64,000 nucleotides of DNA, taken from the NCBI GenBank assembly GCA_964564735.1, contig CAZMCH010000013.1, positions 3,751 to 67,750 on the forward strand, read 5' to 3'. Below, piece after piece: positions 33,397 to 42,341 of the stretch. Each line of letters starts with the position of its first letter. Within the stretch, counting starts at the first letter, position 1. The translations under genes and the position numbers were made by a program. Below the pieces are notes generated by a model, which worked only from the letters and a program-made list of their open reading frames with translations, did not search any database and had not been told where the DNA came from. Source of the stretch: CAZMCH01 sp964564735 (lineage in GTDB: Bacteria > Poribacteria > DTPJ01).

Positions 33397-33702
33397 ATGA
33401 AATTTATTCTTATAGGTGATGAACATACTGTTTTAGGATATAGCCTTATTGGTATACAGGGTGTTGTGGTAAAAACTGCACAGGAGGCATTAGATGCTCT
33501 TAGTTCAGCATCAAAGGACCCTGAGATAGGAGTTATACTCATTACTCAGCGTATTGCTTCATTAATACAATACGAAGTAAATAATGCAAGACTTGCTATG
33601 TCTATTCCAGTAGTGCTGGAAATTCCAGACAGACAAGGACCATTAGAGGGCAGGGAATCAGCAATGAATATAATTCAAAGACTTATAGGGATAAAAGTTT
33701 AA
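33397..33702 (+). CDS. V/A-type ATPase subunit F
   Basis: A small Rossmann-like central-stalk subunit that binds subunit D and modulates rotation. The 101-residue protein has the family pattern I-G-D-E-x-T-V-L-G-Y-x-L-I-G-I near the start, I-G-V-I-L-I-T-Q in the centre and P-V-V-L-E-I-P-D towards the end. A palindromic repeat (33719-33788) lies between this gene and subunit E, an unusual break in an otherwise tight operon. Confidence 0.88.
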   Translation: MKFILIGDEHTVLGYSLIGIQGVVVKTAQEALDALSSASKDPEIGVILITQRIASLIQYEVNNARLAMSIPVVLEIPDRQGPLEGRESAMNIIQRLIGIKV

Positions 33703-33718
33703 GATCGAATTAATAATT

Positions 33719-33788
33719 TATAGAACGCAGATTAAACAGATTTGGCAGATTTTTGTTGGTCTGCCTAATCCGCTCCGTGTTCTATTCC
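33719..33788. repeat. Palindromic repeat inside the V-ATPase operon
   Basis: The left arm starts TATAGAACGCAGATTAAACA. The right arm, read on the other strand, starts GGAATAGAACACGGAGCGGA. The two arms pair imperfectly around a short loop. It is a compact relative of the element at 151-300. In RNA it would form a stable hairpin between the subunit F and subunit E genes. Confidence 0.75.
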
Positions 33789-33831
33789 TAAAGAATGATT
33801 AAAACATTACAATATTTAGGAAGGGACAAAA

Positions 33832-34461
33832 ATGGGTAGGATTGGAAATATTGAAACTCTAAAAGAAGAAATATTGAATCAAGCGAAGGAACAAGCAGCC
33901 GCTGTTCTTGATAGAGAGAAACGTATAGCAGAACGGGACCTTAGCTATGCAAAAGAAGATGCTGAGAAAATCATGGAACAACAGAGAATCAAATCGCAGT
34001 CAATTGCAGAAATAGAGTCAAGAAAATATAAAGCATCTGCCGAAATGGAAGCCAGAAGGATACTTTTGCGGAAAAAAGATGAGCTTGTTTCCCGTTTATT
34101 TGATTCCGTCGAGGCAAAATTAGAAGAAATGAGAGGCTCTAAAACTTATATTGATATAATCAAACTCTCAATAAGAGAAGCTATCTCAAATATTGGCAAT
34201 AAACTTGTTGTTGAAATAAGCAAAGAAGATGAAGAAATTTTCACAAAGGATGTTGTTTCATCAATAGAGTCAGAAATATCTCAATCACTTGGTTATAAGG
34301 TTAGTCTTGATTTTAGAGTTTCTCAAGATAATCTGCCTGCAGGTGTTATTATTAAGTCGATGGATGGAAGAATGATAATAGATGGCTTATTTCCAAGCCT
34401 GATGAAACAGCTAAAAGATGATATGAGAGGAAAAATATCAGAGATTTTATTGCAGGAATAA
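33832..34461 (+). CDS. V/A-type ATPase subunit E, peripheral stalk
   Basis: A 209-residue stalk subunit. The N-terminal half is a long charged coiled coil (A-K-E-Q-A-A-A-V-L-D-R-E-K-R, then M-E-A-R-R-I-L-L-R-K-K-D-E-L) that pairs with subunit H. The C-terminal half is the globular domain that contacts subunit B; it contains the conserved G-V-I-I-K-S-x-D-G-R-M-I-I-D-x-L-F motif. A GGAAGGGA site precedes the ATG. It follows the palindromic element, so it may depend on read-through from the upstream genes or on an internal start. Confidence 0.9.
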   Translation: MGRIGNIETLKEEILNQAKEQAAAVLDREKRIAERDLSYAKEDAEKIMEQQRIKSQSIAEIESRKYKASAEMEARRILLRKKDELVSRLFDSVEAKLEEMRGSKTYIDIIKLSIREAISNIGNKLVVEISKEDEEIFTKDVVSSIESEISQSLGYKVSLDFRVSQDNLPAGVIIKSMDGRMIIDGLFPSLMKQLKDDMRGKISEILLQE

Positions 34462-34514
34462 GCTGATAGGTCATTATTAGACATTTAAGGCAATTCCTAT
34501 TGGAGTAATATTAA

Positions 34515-36281
34515 ATGGCAGAGCGCGAAGGCATTGTTTATAGAATAAACGGTCCTGTTATAGAAGCCAATCAAGTAACTGGCATTTATATGGGTGATAT
34601 TGTCGAAGTTGGCGAAGAACGCTTAATTGGTGAAACGATTGGTTTAGAAGGTGATAAAGCAGTTATACAGGTCTATGAAGATACTGGTGGATTACGCCCG
34701 GGAATGAAGGTTTATGGAACAGGTTTGCCATTAGCTGCAGAATTGGGTCCGGGTTTATTAACAAATACTTTTGATGGTATCCAACGTCCACTTCGGCTAA
34801 TTCAAGAACGTGTAGGAAACTTTATAACTCGTGGAGTTAGAGTTCAGGCATTAAATAGAGAAAAAAAGTGGCATTTTCAGCCAAAAGCCAAAGTAGGCGA
34901 TAAAGTTAAGGCGAATAGCATATTAGGAGTTGTCCAAGAAACAGCAGTTATTGAACACCGCATTATTGTTCCCCCTAATATAATTGGGGAGATAATACAC
35001 ATAGTTGATGAAGGTGATTATAATGTTGAGCAAGTTATCGCAATGGTTAGGACAGCTAACGATGAAGTAGAATTAAAAATGTATCATCGCTGGCCTGTTC
35101 GAGAAAAACGGGCAGATTTGCCAAGATTAAATCCGACAATTCCACTTATTACAGGTACGAGAACTTTGGACTTCCTTTTTCCTATCGCAAAAGGCGGAGT
35201 CGCTGCTATTCCGGGCGGTTTTGGAACAGGAAAAACCGTTTTGCAGCATTCTTTAGCTAAATGGTGTGATGCAGATATAATTGTTTATATTGGCTGTGGT
35301 GAACGTGGAAATGAAATGACTCAGGTTCTTGAAGAATTTCCTGAGTTGATAGACCCAAAATCAGGAAAACCACTTATGGAGCGGACTGTCCTAATTGCAA
35401 ATACCTCAAATATGCCTGTTACTGCTCGAGAATCAAGTATTTATACTGGTATAACAATGGCTGAATATTTTAGAGATATGGGTTACCATGTTGCAATTAT
35501 GGCAGATTCAACATCTCGCTGGGCTGAGGCACTTAGAGAAATATCAGGCAGACTTGAGGAGATGCCCGCAGAAGAAGGATTTCCTGCTTATTTAGCATCT
35601 AGGCTTGCAGAGTTTTATGAAAGAGCAGGACTTTTTGATGCTGGTGATGGTAAACAAACTTCTGTAAGTATTATAGGGGCGGTTTCGCCTCCTGGTGGGG
35701 ATTTTTCTGAGCCAGTAACACAGCATACGAAACGTTTTATTAGATGCTTTTGGGGTCTTGATCCAGAACTAGCAGGAGCAAGGCATTTCCCAGCAATTAA
35801 CTGGACTGATAGTTATAGTGAATATATTGAAGACCTGTCTCAATGGTGGTCATCTAGCTTTGAAATATCATGGACAGAATTAAGATCAAGGTTTCTTGAG
35901 CTATTGCAGATTGAACAAAAACTTCAACAAGTAGTCAAACTCGTTGGTCCTGATGCTCTCCCTGATTCAGAAAGACTCGTCCTTGAAATTGCAAGGATTA
36001 TAAAAATAGCATTTTTACAACAAAATGCACTATCTGAAGATGATGCTTATTGTGTTTCAAGAAAACAGCTTTTAATGGCAAATAGCATTATACACTTTTT
36101 TGATCGTGCAAGCACAATTATAAGCAAAGGCGCACCTATATTTACAATAACTGGTTTACCTGTTATCCAAGATATATTGAGAATGAAATCCAGAATCTCA
36201 AATGATAGCCTTGATGAGTTTGAGGATTTAATAGCAACAATAGATGAGCAGATGGATGGTCTGGAAGAGAGGTATAAATAA
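34515..36281 (+). CDS. V/A-type ATPase catalytic subunit A
   Basis: The catalytic nucleotide-binding subunit. The 588-residue protein contains the extended non-homologous region (about 90-190) that separates V/A-type from F-type beta subunits. It has the P-loop G-G-F-G-T-G-K-T (usual form G-P-F-G-S-G-K-T), the catalytic glutamate region G-C-G-E-R-G-N-E, and M-A-D-S-T-S-R-W-A-E-A-L-R-E-I-S. The S-x-x-G-A-V-S-P-P-G-G-D-F-S-E-P segment is intact. Its stop codon overlaps the start of subunit B (ATAATG), which indicates coupled translation. Confidence 0.95.
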   Translation: MAEREGIVYRINGPVIEANQVTGIYMGDIVEVGEERLIGETIGLEGDKAVIQVYEDTGGLRPGMKVYGTGLPLAAELGPGLLTNTFDGIQRPLRLIQERVGNFITRGVRVQALNREKKWHFQPKAKVGDKVKANSILGVVQETAVIEHRIIVPPNIIGEIIHIVDEGDYNVEQVIAMVRTANDEVELKMYHRWPVREKRADLPRLNPTIPLITGTRTLDFLFPIAKGGVAAIPGGFGTGKTVLQHSLAKWCDADIIVYIGCGERGNEMTQVLEEFPELIDPKSGKPLMERTVLIANTSNMPVTARESSIYTGITMAEYFRDMGYHVAIMADSTSRWAEALREISGRLEEMPAEEGFPAYLASRLAEFYERAGLFDAGDGKQTSVSIIGAVSPPGGDFSEPVTQHTKRFIRCFWGLDPELAGARHFPAINWTDSYSEYIEDLSQWWSSSFEISWTELRSRFLELLQIEQKLQQVVKLVGPDALPDSERLVLEIARIIKIAFLQQNALSEDDAYCVSRKQLLMANSIIHFFDRASTIISKGAPIFTITGLPVIQDILRMKSRISNDSLDEFEDLIATIDEQMDGLEERYK

Positions 36282-37705
36282 TGCAAGGTAAAGAATACTT
36301 GGGATTATCAGAAGTTTCTGGACCTATTATAATTGTTCGTGGTGTTAGTAATGTAGCATTTGATGAGATGGTCGAGGTTGTCGATCCACAAGGAAATATT
36401 CGAACTGGTAGAGTGCTTGAGGTCAAAGAAGACCTTGCTGCTATACAAGTATTTAGCGGAACTCGTGGTTTATCAATAGAATCCACTAGGGTTCGCTTTA
36501 TGGGACGCCCCCTTGAGTTAGAAGTCTCAAGGGATATGATTGGACGAATTTTCAATGGATTAGGTGAGCCAATAGATGGAGGACCAAAACCATTTGCTAC
36601 GCAAAGGATGAATATTAATGGAGTCCCCATAAATCCTACTGCAAGGGAATATCCACATGACTTTATTCAAACTGGTATATCAGCTATCGACGGACTCAAT
36701 ACCATAGTTAGAGGGCAAAAATTACCAATTTTCTCTGGTAGCGGAATGCCACATAATATGCTTGCACGTCAGATTGTTAGGCAGGCAAGACCCGGTGGAG
36801 AAAATGCAGAGAGAGAGGAATTTGTTGTTGTTTTCGCCGCAATGGGAATTAAACATGATGACGCTGAATTCTTCAGAAGAAGCTTTGAGGAAACTGGAAC
36901 GCTGAATAATGTCGTTATGTTCCTTAATTATGCAGATGATCCGTCAATTGAGAGATTAATTACTCCTAGATGCGCCTTAACGATTGCTGAATATCTTGCT
37001 TTTTACGAGGATATTCATGTTTTGGTAATTCTAACAGACATTACAAATTATGCTGAGGCTTTGAGGGAGATTGCATCTGCAAGAGAAGAAGTCCCAAGTA
37101 GAAAGGGCTATCCCGGTTATATGTATAGCGACCTTGCGTCTATGTATGAAAGAACAGGGCGTATTAGAGGCGTAAAAGGAACAATAACTCAATTACCTAT
37201 TCTTACAATGCCAAATGATGATATTAACCATCCAATTCCAGATTTGACAGGTTATATTACCGAAGGTCAATTGGTTCTTAGCAGAGAATTACAAATGAAA
37301 GGTATATATCCACCCTTTAATGTCCCAAGATCGCTTTCAAGACTTATGAAGGATGGTATTGGCAAAGGCAAAACACGTGAAGATCATCCAAATATTCAAA
37401 GTCAGCTTTATGCTGCATATTCAAATGTTCAATCTGTCAGGTCATTAGCTTCTGTTATTGGTGAAGAAGAATTATCAGAAGTTGACAGACGTTATCTTGA
37501 GTTTGGTAACGAATTTGAAAAAAGATTTATCGGTCAGGATTCTGATGAAAACAGGTCTGTCGAAGAAACTTTGTCTGTTGCATGGGAAGTAGTTTCTATC
37601 TTGCCCAAAGGCGAACTCCAGAGAGTTAATGAAACTCAAATTGAGCAATATTATGTTGATAGTGGAAGCATGGGCGAAGTCTTTTTGAAAAGTATGTTAG
37701 TTTAG
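36281..37705 (+). CDS. V/A-type ATPase subunit B
   Basis: The non-catalytic nucleotide-binding partner of subunit A. The 474-residue protein has G-R-I-F-N-G-L-G-x-P-I-D-G-G-P, the degenerate P-loop region I-F-S-G-S-G-M-P-H-N, V-F-A-A-M-G-I, L-T-D-I-T-N-Y-A-E-A-L-R-E-I and R-K-G-Y-P-G-Y-M-Y-S-D-L-A-x-x-Y-E-R. All are diagnostic of the family. Full length. It follows A with overlapping codons and precedes D by 48 bp. Confidence 0.95.
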   Translation: MQGKEYLGLSEVSGPIIIVRGVSNVAFDEMVEVVDPQGNIRTGRVLEVKEDLAAIQVFSGTRGLSIESTRVRFMGRPLELEVSRDMIGRIFNGLGEPIDGGPKPFATQRMNINGVPINPTAREYPHDFIQTGISAIDGLNTIVRGQKLPIFSGSGMPHNMLARQIVRQARPGGENAEREEFVVVFAAMGIKHDDAEFFRRSFEETGTLNNVVMFLNYADDPSIERLITPRCALTIAEYLAFYEDIHVLVILTDITNYAEALREIASAREEVPSRKGYPGYMYSDLASMYERTGRIRGVKGTITQLPILTMPNDDINHPIPDLTGYITEGQLVLSRELQMKGIYPPFNVPRSLSRLMKDGIGKGKTREDHPNIQSQLYAAYSNVQSVRSLASVIGEEELSEVDRRYLEFGNEFEKRFIGQDSDENRSVEETLSVAWEVVSILPKGELQRVNETQIEQYYVDSGSMGEVFLKSMLV

Positions 37706-37753
37706 TTACTAGATAATCTATGAAATTTTATGATATAAAAATGAGGTTAGATA

Positions 37754-38398
37754 ATGCCTAGACTCAGTATTGCTCCCACAAGGAGCAATTTGCTAAAAAC
37801 AAAAGAATCCCTTAGATTAGCAAGAGATGGTCATGATCTCTTAGAGCAAAAGCGAGAAGTCCTTTTTATTGAATTAATGCAAATCGTACATAGATTACGA
37901 CAATTAGAGGAAGAAATGGCAGAAAAATCTAATATTGCTTTTAGTGCTTTGGAATCTGCAATATTATCTATGGGCAATGAATCAGTTAATTGGGCGTCAA
38001 AGGCTGTTTTGGGTGAAAGAACTATGAGCATAACTCACAGAAGCGTTATGGGCGTTCCTATTATAGATTTACAAGAAATTAAAGATTCATATATCGGGCT
38101 TCAAACAAGCCTTGTCGGAACTAATTCTGCCCTTGACGATACCAGAAAAAAATTTGAGGCGCTTATGGAAGTGCTATATGAATGGAGTAAAGTAGAGATC
38201 TCAGTATGGCGATTAGCAAATGAAATCAAAAAAACACAAAGACGTGTTAATGCCCTTGAAAATATATTTATTCCTGATTATCGGAATACCATTAAAGCTA
38301 TTGAAGATGTCCTTGAGGAAAGTGATCGAGAAGAATTCATTAGAAAGAAAAAGGTTAAGTCATTTATTAATAAAAAAAGGATCGCTGAAAAATCATAA
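37754..38398 (+). CDS. V/A-type ATPase subunit D
   Basis: The rotating central shaft. The 214-residue protein is two long helices: N-terminal P-T-R-S-N-L-L-K-T-K-E-S-L-R-L-A-R-D-G-H-D-L-L-E-Q-K-R, exactly the family start, and C-terminal R-R-V-N-A-L-E-N-I-F-I-P-D-Y-R-N-T-I-K. A middle region joins them. It is the last structural ATPase gene here. The universal-stress gene follows after 45 bp and may share the transcript. Confidence 0.93.
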   Translation: MPRLSIAPTRSNLLKTKESLRLARDGHDLLEQKREVLFIELMQIVHRLRQLEEEMAEKSNIAFSALESAILSMGNESVNWASKAVLGERTMSITHRSVMGVPIIDLQEIKDSYIGLQTSLVGTNSALDDTRKKFEALMEVLYEWSKVEISVWRLANEIKKTQRRVNALENIFIPDYRNTIKAIEDVLEESDREEFIRKKKVKSFINKKRIAEKS

Positions 38399-38443
38399 TA
38401 CTTTAACGCCTTTACTAACATATCAATGTGATTGGAAAGACGT

Positions 38444-38875
38444 ATGTTTGAAAGAATATTATTACCAATATCTGGATCAGAAGAATCCATAGTTGCTTCA
38501 GAATTTGCAATAAAACTTGCAACGGTTCATAAGTCTATAATCTTTGCGATGACTGTTGTTGATACTTCTGCTGTTCGTCAGATTGCTCGTGTTTCTGGAA
38601 AAACTCCAGGAGAAGTCGAAATTGATTTGGAAGAAAACGGATGGCATCATTTATATTATATAGAGGAACTTGCCAAAGATAGCACTGTTCGAATCAATCT
38701 TATGCTTGAGCTAGGGTTGCCACAGGAGAAGATCCTCAGAAAAGCCAAAGACCTTAAAGTTGATTTAATCATTCTTGGTCAAACTAGCAAGCGAGGTATG
38801 CCGGGCATCTCTTTGGATAGATTTGTTCAGTCTATTTTGGAGCAAGCACCATGCCCTGTTCTGACCATAAAGTAA
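38444..38875 (+). CDS. Universal stress protein, UspA family
   Basis: A 143-residue Usp domain protein. It starts M-F-E-R-I-L-L-P-I-S-G-S and contains L-I-I-L-G-Q near the end. The ATP-binding consensus G-x2-G-x9-G-S/T is only partly kept: G-Q-T-S-K-R-G-M-P-G is present but the final G-S is not, so ATP binding is doubtful. Usp proteins respond to starvation or redox stress. I start at the ATG at 38444, with GGAAAG 4 nt upstream; a TTG four codons earlier is possible. It follows the V-ATPase operon closely, and a strong palindrome lies just after its stop. Confidence 0.8.
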   Translation: MFERILLPISGSEESIVASEFAIKLATVHKSIIFAMTVVDTSAVRQIARVSGKTPGEVEIDLEENGWHHLYYIEELAKDSTVRINLMLELGLPQEKILRKAKDLKVDLIILGQTSKRGMPGISLDRFVQSILEQAPCPVLTIK

Positions 38876-38884
38876 GTTTTTCAT

Positions 38885-38939
38885 AGGGGCGAAGCATATT
38901 CAATTTATAAATCTGGTTGTTGGATATGCTTCGCCCTTA
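38885..38939. repeat. Imperfect palindrome GGGGCGAAGCATAT family
   Basis: AGGGGCGAAGCATATTCAA (38885-38903) pairs with TTGGATATGCTTCGCCCTTA (38920-38939). It lies 10 nt after the stop of the Usp gene and is followed by a T-rich stretch. It could therefore end the V-ATPase/Usp transcript as well as being a dispersed repeat. Confidence 0.7.
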
Positions 38940-39078
38940 AATTTTATTTAATATATACAGGTTTTCGCCTATGGAGTGCAATCACTCATTGAATCCCTTT
39001 GACTATCGTAGTCATAAAAAGCCTTTTCGTTGTCTAGCCATGCTTTATCATAAAAAAAATGGCTTATACCCGCCAAAA

Positions 39079-40446
39079 ATGCCAAAAAAAGCCTTATTAA
39101 TATCCATAGTTATTTTATTCTTTTTTAATATCACAATATTTGCACAGGACAAAACATTAACTAGGATAGTAACAGAAAGGCTCATCGGTAGTGCAAATTA
39201 CTCTCCATGGCTACCAGAACCACTCAAAATTAGCTCAAATAAACGAAGGCTTGCTCAGGTTGGATACAAGCAATTTCTGATTTTGGATGGCAAAATCTAT
39301 GGACGTGAATATGATAATATAGGAACACCTGTTTTCAGCCCCAATGGAAAACGCATTGCTCATGCTGCTGAATTATCAACAAGACAATTTGTTGTTATCG
39401 ATGGAAAAGAAGGTAAAAAATATGATTTTGTAAAAGAAGAAAGCCTGACATTTAGCCCTGATAGCTTGAGAGTAGCTTATGTCGCTGGAGTTGGCAATAA
39501 GTCTTTTATGGTTGTTGACGGTAATGAAGAGTCTTATTATGACGCCATTGGCGTTCCTGTATTTAGTCCAGACAGTAAGCAAGTTGCTTATGCTGCTGAA
39601 TTAGACGGGAGACAGTTTGTCGTTATAAATAATATTGAGGACAAACCTTTTGATGTTGTTGGAACACCTGTCTTTAATTCTGAAAGTAATAGGATAGCCT
39701 ATGCTGCGAGGTTAAATGATAAGTGGTTTATGGTTGTTAATGGCAAAGAACAAAAACAATATCAAGGCGTTGGCGCACCAATATTTAGCCCTGATGGTAA
39801 AAGGCTTGCTTATATAGCCCAACAAAATAATAAGCAATTTATGGTTATCGGTGGAAAAGCTGGCGATGAATATGATGTAATAATAAGTAATTTAGTATTT
39901 AGCCCAGATGGTAAAAGAAATGCCTATGCAGCACAAAAACAAGACTTGCAGTTTGTTGTTGTAGATGGAGTTATTGATGCTTTCTATGATTCAATAAACG
40001 CTGAAAGTATCAAATTCAGTTCTAATAGTAAAAGATTAGCATACACAGCACAATATAGAGAAAAGTGGCGTGTGATTGTCGATGGAGTGGGTGGAAAGCT
40101 TTATGATGCCATAGGTGAAAGTGGTCCAGTATTTAGCCCCGATGGCAATAGACTCGCTTATATGTGTCAAGTAAATGATAAATGGCTTGTTGTCTTAGAT
40201 AAATCGGAAGGAAAGTATTATGATAATATTGGCGAAGATAGCTTAACCTTTAGCCCTGATGGCAAATATCTGGCATATTCCGCCCTATCAAACGATAAAT
40301 GGTTTATTGTTGTTAACAGAAAAGAAGGCAGAAGATATGATGATATATTAGCAGGAGGTAATGTGTCTTTTGAATCAAACGATGTAATTAGATATTTTGC
40401 CGAAAGAGGCGGATTTATCTATGTCGTTGAAGAAAAACTTAAATAA
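39079..40446 (+). CDS. Exported tandem-repeat (PD40/WD40-like) propeller protein
   Basis: An exported protein of about 455 residues. From the ATG at 39079 it has a clean signal peptide (K-K, then a hydrophobic stretch ending I-F-A-Q-D). The frame opens earlier, at 38971, but neither start has a ribosome site. The mature part is about ten repeats of about 43 residues of the form F-S-P-D-G-K-R-x-A-Y-x-A, an aromatic-rich strand (Q-F-V-V or W-F-M-V), V-x-D-G-K-E-G and Y-D-x-I-G. F-S-P-D-G-K is the hallmark of the PD40/TolB-like beta-propeller. I infer a periplasmic or surface binding propeller; no enzyme motif is visible. Confidence 0.75.
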   Translation: MPKKALLISIVILFFFNITIFAQDKTLTRIVTERLIGSANYSPWLPEPLKISSNKRRLAQVGYKQFLILDGKIYGREYDNIGTPVFSPNGKRIAHAAELSTRQFVVIDGKEGKKYDFVKEESLTFSPDSLRVAYVAGVGNKSFMVVDGNEESYYDAIGVPVFSPDSKQVAYAAELDGRQFVVINNIEDKPFDVVGTPVFNSESNRIAYAARLNDKWFMVVNGKEQKQYQGVGAPIFSPDGKRLAYIAQQNNKQFMVIGGKAGDEYDVIISNLVFSPDGKRNAYAAQKQDLQFVVVDGVIDAFYDSINAESIKFSSNSKRLAYTAQYREKWRVIVDGVGGKLYDAIGESGPVFSPDGNRLAYMCQVNDKWLVVLDKSEGKYYDNIGEDSLTFSPDGKYLAYSALSNDKWFIVVNRKEGRRYDDILAGGNVSFESNDVIRYFAERGGFIYVVEEKLK

Positions 40447-40461
40447 AAAGGAGTTTATGCT

Positions 40462-41226
40462 ATGTTAAATTGCCCCACTATTAATATTGATGGCGTTAAC
40501 GTTCCAAAAGCCTTGATAGGTATAAACAGCTTACTTGGTTGGTCACATACAAGTAGTGGACGAGATGAATGGATAAAAAGGCATTTTACTATACAACGAA
40601 TAGCAGATGTTTTTGTGCATTGTATAAAAATGGGCTTATTTGGTGTATTAGGTCCTGTATTTCCAAAACTTCATGAGGCAATCAAGATTGCACAAGACAA
40701 AACAGGCGAAAATATGCTGTTTATCAGCACAACATTTGGTGGCAAAGAAACAACAGCAGAGCAAGCAAAACAAGCAAAAGAGATCGGATCGCCGATATGT
40801 TGTATTCATGGTGGATGGACGGATAATTGGCAACTGGAAAATAATATGCTTGTTGATTTTAATTCTTACCTCGCAATGATAAGAGATGCAGGCTTGATTC
40901 CCGGTGTTGCATGTCATAATGTAGAAAGATTAAAGATTGTTGATAATGGTGATTATGATTGTAGGGTTTTTGTGACGCCAATCAACAAAATGGGTTTCTA
41001 TATGAATCCTTCACGAGAATCAGCATTAGAAGCGGTAAAAAATTGTAAAAAGCCAGTCATTGCCATAAAACCTTTAGCATCTGGCAGATTTGATGAAGGA
41101 AGACCAAAGGAATGGCTAAAATGGGTAATTGATACGCCCGGTGTGTCATCAATGGTGATCGGCTTTATGAGTGAAGAAGAAGCTACAGAAGATATAAACG
41201 CTTTAAAAGAGATTTTTATTAACTAA
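40462..41226 (+). CDS. TIM-barrel protein, aldo-keto-reductase-like
   Basis: A 254-residue cytosolic protein. Its second half resembles the end of aldo-keto reductases: P-V-I-A-I-K-P-L-A-S-G-R-F, a helix with W-L-K-W-V-I-D-T-P-G-V-S-S-M-V-I-G, and M-S-E-E-E-A-T-E-D-I. In aldo-keto reductases this part lines the NADP site. The first half lacks the usual catalytic Y-x-x-x-x-E tyrosine context, so reductase activity is unsure. It stands in a run with the propeller gene and a Gfo/Idh oxidoreductase, consistent with sugar or inositol handling. Confidence 0.6.
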   Translation: MLNCPTINIDGVNVPKALIGINSLLGWSHTSSGRDEWIKRHFTIQRIADVFVHCIKMGLFGVLGPVFPKLHEAIKIAQDKTGENMLFISTTFGGKETTAEQAKQAKEIGSPICCIHGGWTDNWQLENNMLVDFNSYLAMIRDAGLIPGVACHNVERLKIVDNGDYDCRVFVTPINKMGFYMNPSRESALEAVKNCKKPVIAIKPLASGRFDEGRPKEWLKWVIDTPGVSSMVIGFMSEEEATEDINALKEIFIN

Positions 41227-41241
41227 AGAAGGGAGTTTTTC

Positions 41242-42258
41242 ATGTTTAAGAGTGCATTTCTCGGTTGTGGTGGGAGAGCTATGGGACATGCCCAAGCATA
41301 TAGCAAAATTACTCGTAGCAAAATGGTTGGTATATGTGATCTTGATGAGAAAAGGCTCAAAAATTTTGGAGATACTTTTGGAATAGAGAATCGCTATACT
41401 GATATTCACGAAATGCTTGATAAGGAAAAACCTGACGTTTTACATATAGTTACACAACCTGACTTGAGGCTAAAACTTTTGACCCTTGCGCATGAGCATA
41501 ATGTCCCCGCAGTTATTGTAGAAAAACCTATCGCAATTGATGGCGTAGATTTTAAGGCTATCGCGGAGCTAGGCAAAAAGTCATCAACAAAATTTGTTGT
41601 TAATCATCAATTAAGACATCATCCCAAGATACTTGAGCTTCTTACGGATGTTCAAAACGGCAAAATCGGTGAAATAAAATTTATTGAGGTAAGTGCAAGA
41701 CTCAATCTTTCTGGTCAAGGCACGCATGTTACAGACCTTATGTTTGCCTTCAACGATTATGCTTCACCTGAGACGGTGTTTGGTCAGGCATCTGGAACAG
41801 AGGGATTTAAATCAACTCATCCCACAGCCGATATGTCAGAGGCTTATGTAACTTTCGCAAATGGCAGACATGGGCTTCTTGTTTGTGGAACAAACGCACC
41901 TAGCGTTGGTGACTACCCCGGACATTATCATAAACGAATAGCTGTTTATGGCACACATGGATTTATTCATTGGTGGATGGAAGGTTGGGAAAAGAAACTT
42001 AGAGATGGTAGCTATGAGAAAGGATCAAAAAGCTATGCTGAAGAAGATTTATGGGGTCAGAAAGGCTTAACAGAAGCTGTTTTTGATTGGTTAGAAGATG
42101 AAAACAAGCCTCATCCAAATAGACTTGATAACTCACTGCTTGAATTTAGCATGATATTAGCATTATTCCAAAGCGTTGTTAAACGGGCTCCAATATATTT
42201 CCCATTTGAACCGCCAGATGATATATTGATTCAATTGAAAAATGCGCTTGAATGCTAA
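41242..42258 (+). CDS. Gfo/Idh/MocA-family oxidoreductase
   Basis: An NAD(P)-dependent sugar or inositol dehydrogenase-type protein. Residues 1-120 form the Rossmann domain: G-C-G-G-R-A in the glycine-rich loop, then I-C-D-L-D and V-E-K-P-I-A, the family hallmark whose lysine contacts substrate. The C-terminal domain contains Q-G-T-H-V-T-D-L-M with the expected catalytic histidine and aspartate. The 338-residue length is normal. It has an AGGGAG site and follows the aldo-keto-reductase-like gene by 15 bp. Substrate unknown. Confidence 0.88.
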   Translation: MFKSAFLGCGGRAMGHAQAYSKITRSKMVGICDLDEKRLKNFGDTFGIENRYTDIHEMLDKEKPDVLHIVTQPDLRLKLLTLAHEHNVPAVIVEKPIAIDGVDFKAIAELGKKSSTKFVVNHQLRHHPKILELLTDVQNGKIGEIKFIEVSARLNLSGQGTHVTDLMFAFNDYASPETVFGQASGTEGFKSTHPTADMSEAYVTFANGRHGLLVCGTNAPSVGDYPGHYHKRIAVYGTHGFIHWWMEGWEKKLRDGSYEKGSKSYAEEDLWGQKGLTEAVFDWLEDENKPHPNRLDNSLLEFSMILALFQSVVKRAPIYFPFEPPDDILIQLKNALEC

Positions 42259-42283
42259 TGCGATAACATTATTATAATCAAAA

Positions 42284-42340
42284 TAGCCCAGCTTTTCAAA
42301 TTTACAAAAATGTCAATTTGGAGTCTTGGGCTAAATTTTT
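42284..42340. terminator. Terminator between convergent oxidoreductase and isomerase genes
   Basis: TAGCCCAG (42284-42291) pairs with CTTGGGCTA (42325-42333), followed by AATTTTT. A-richness on the left arm lets it work for the minus-strand gene too. Confidence 0.6.
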
Positions 42341-42341
42341 G

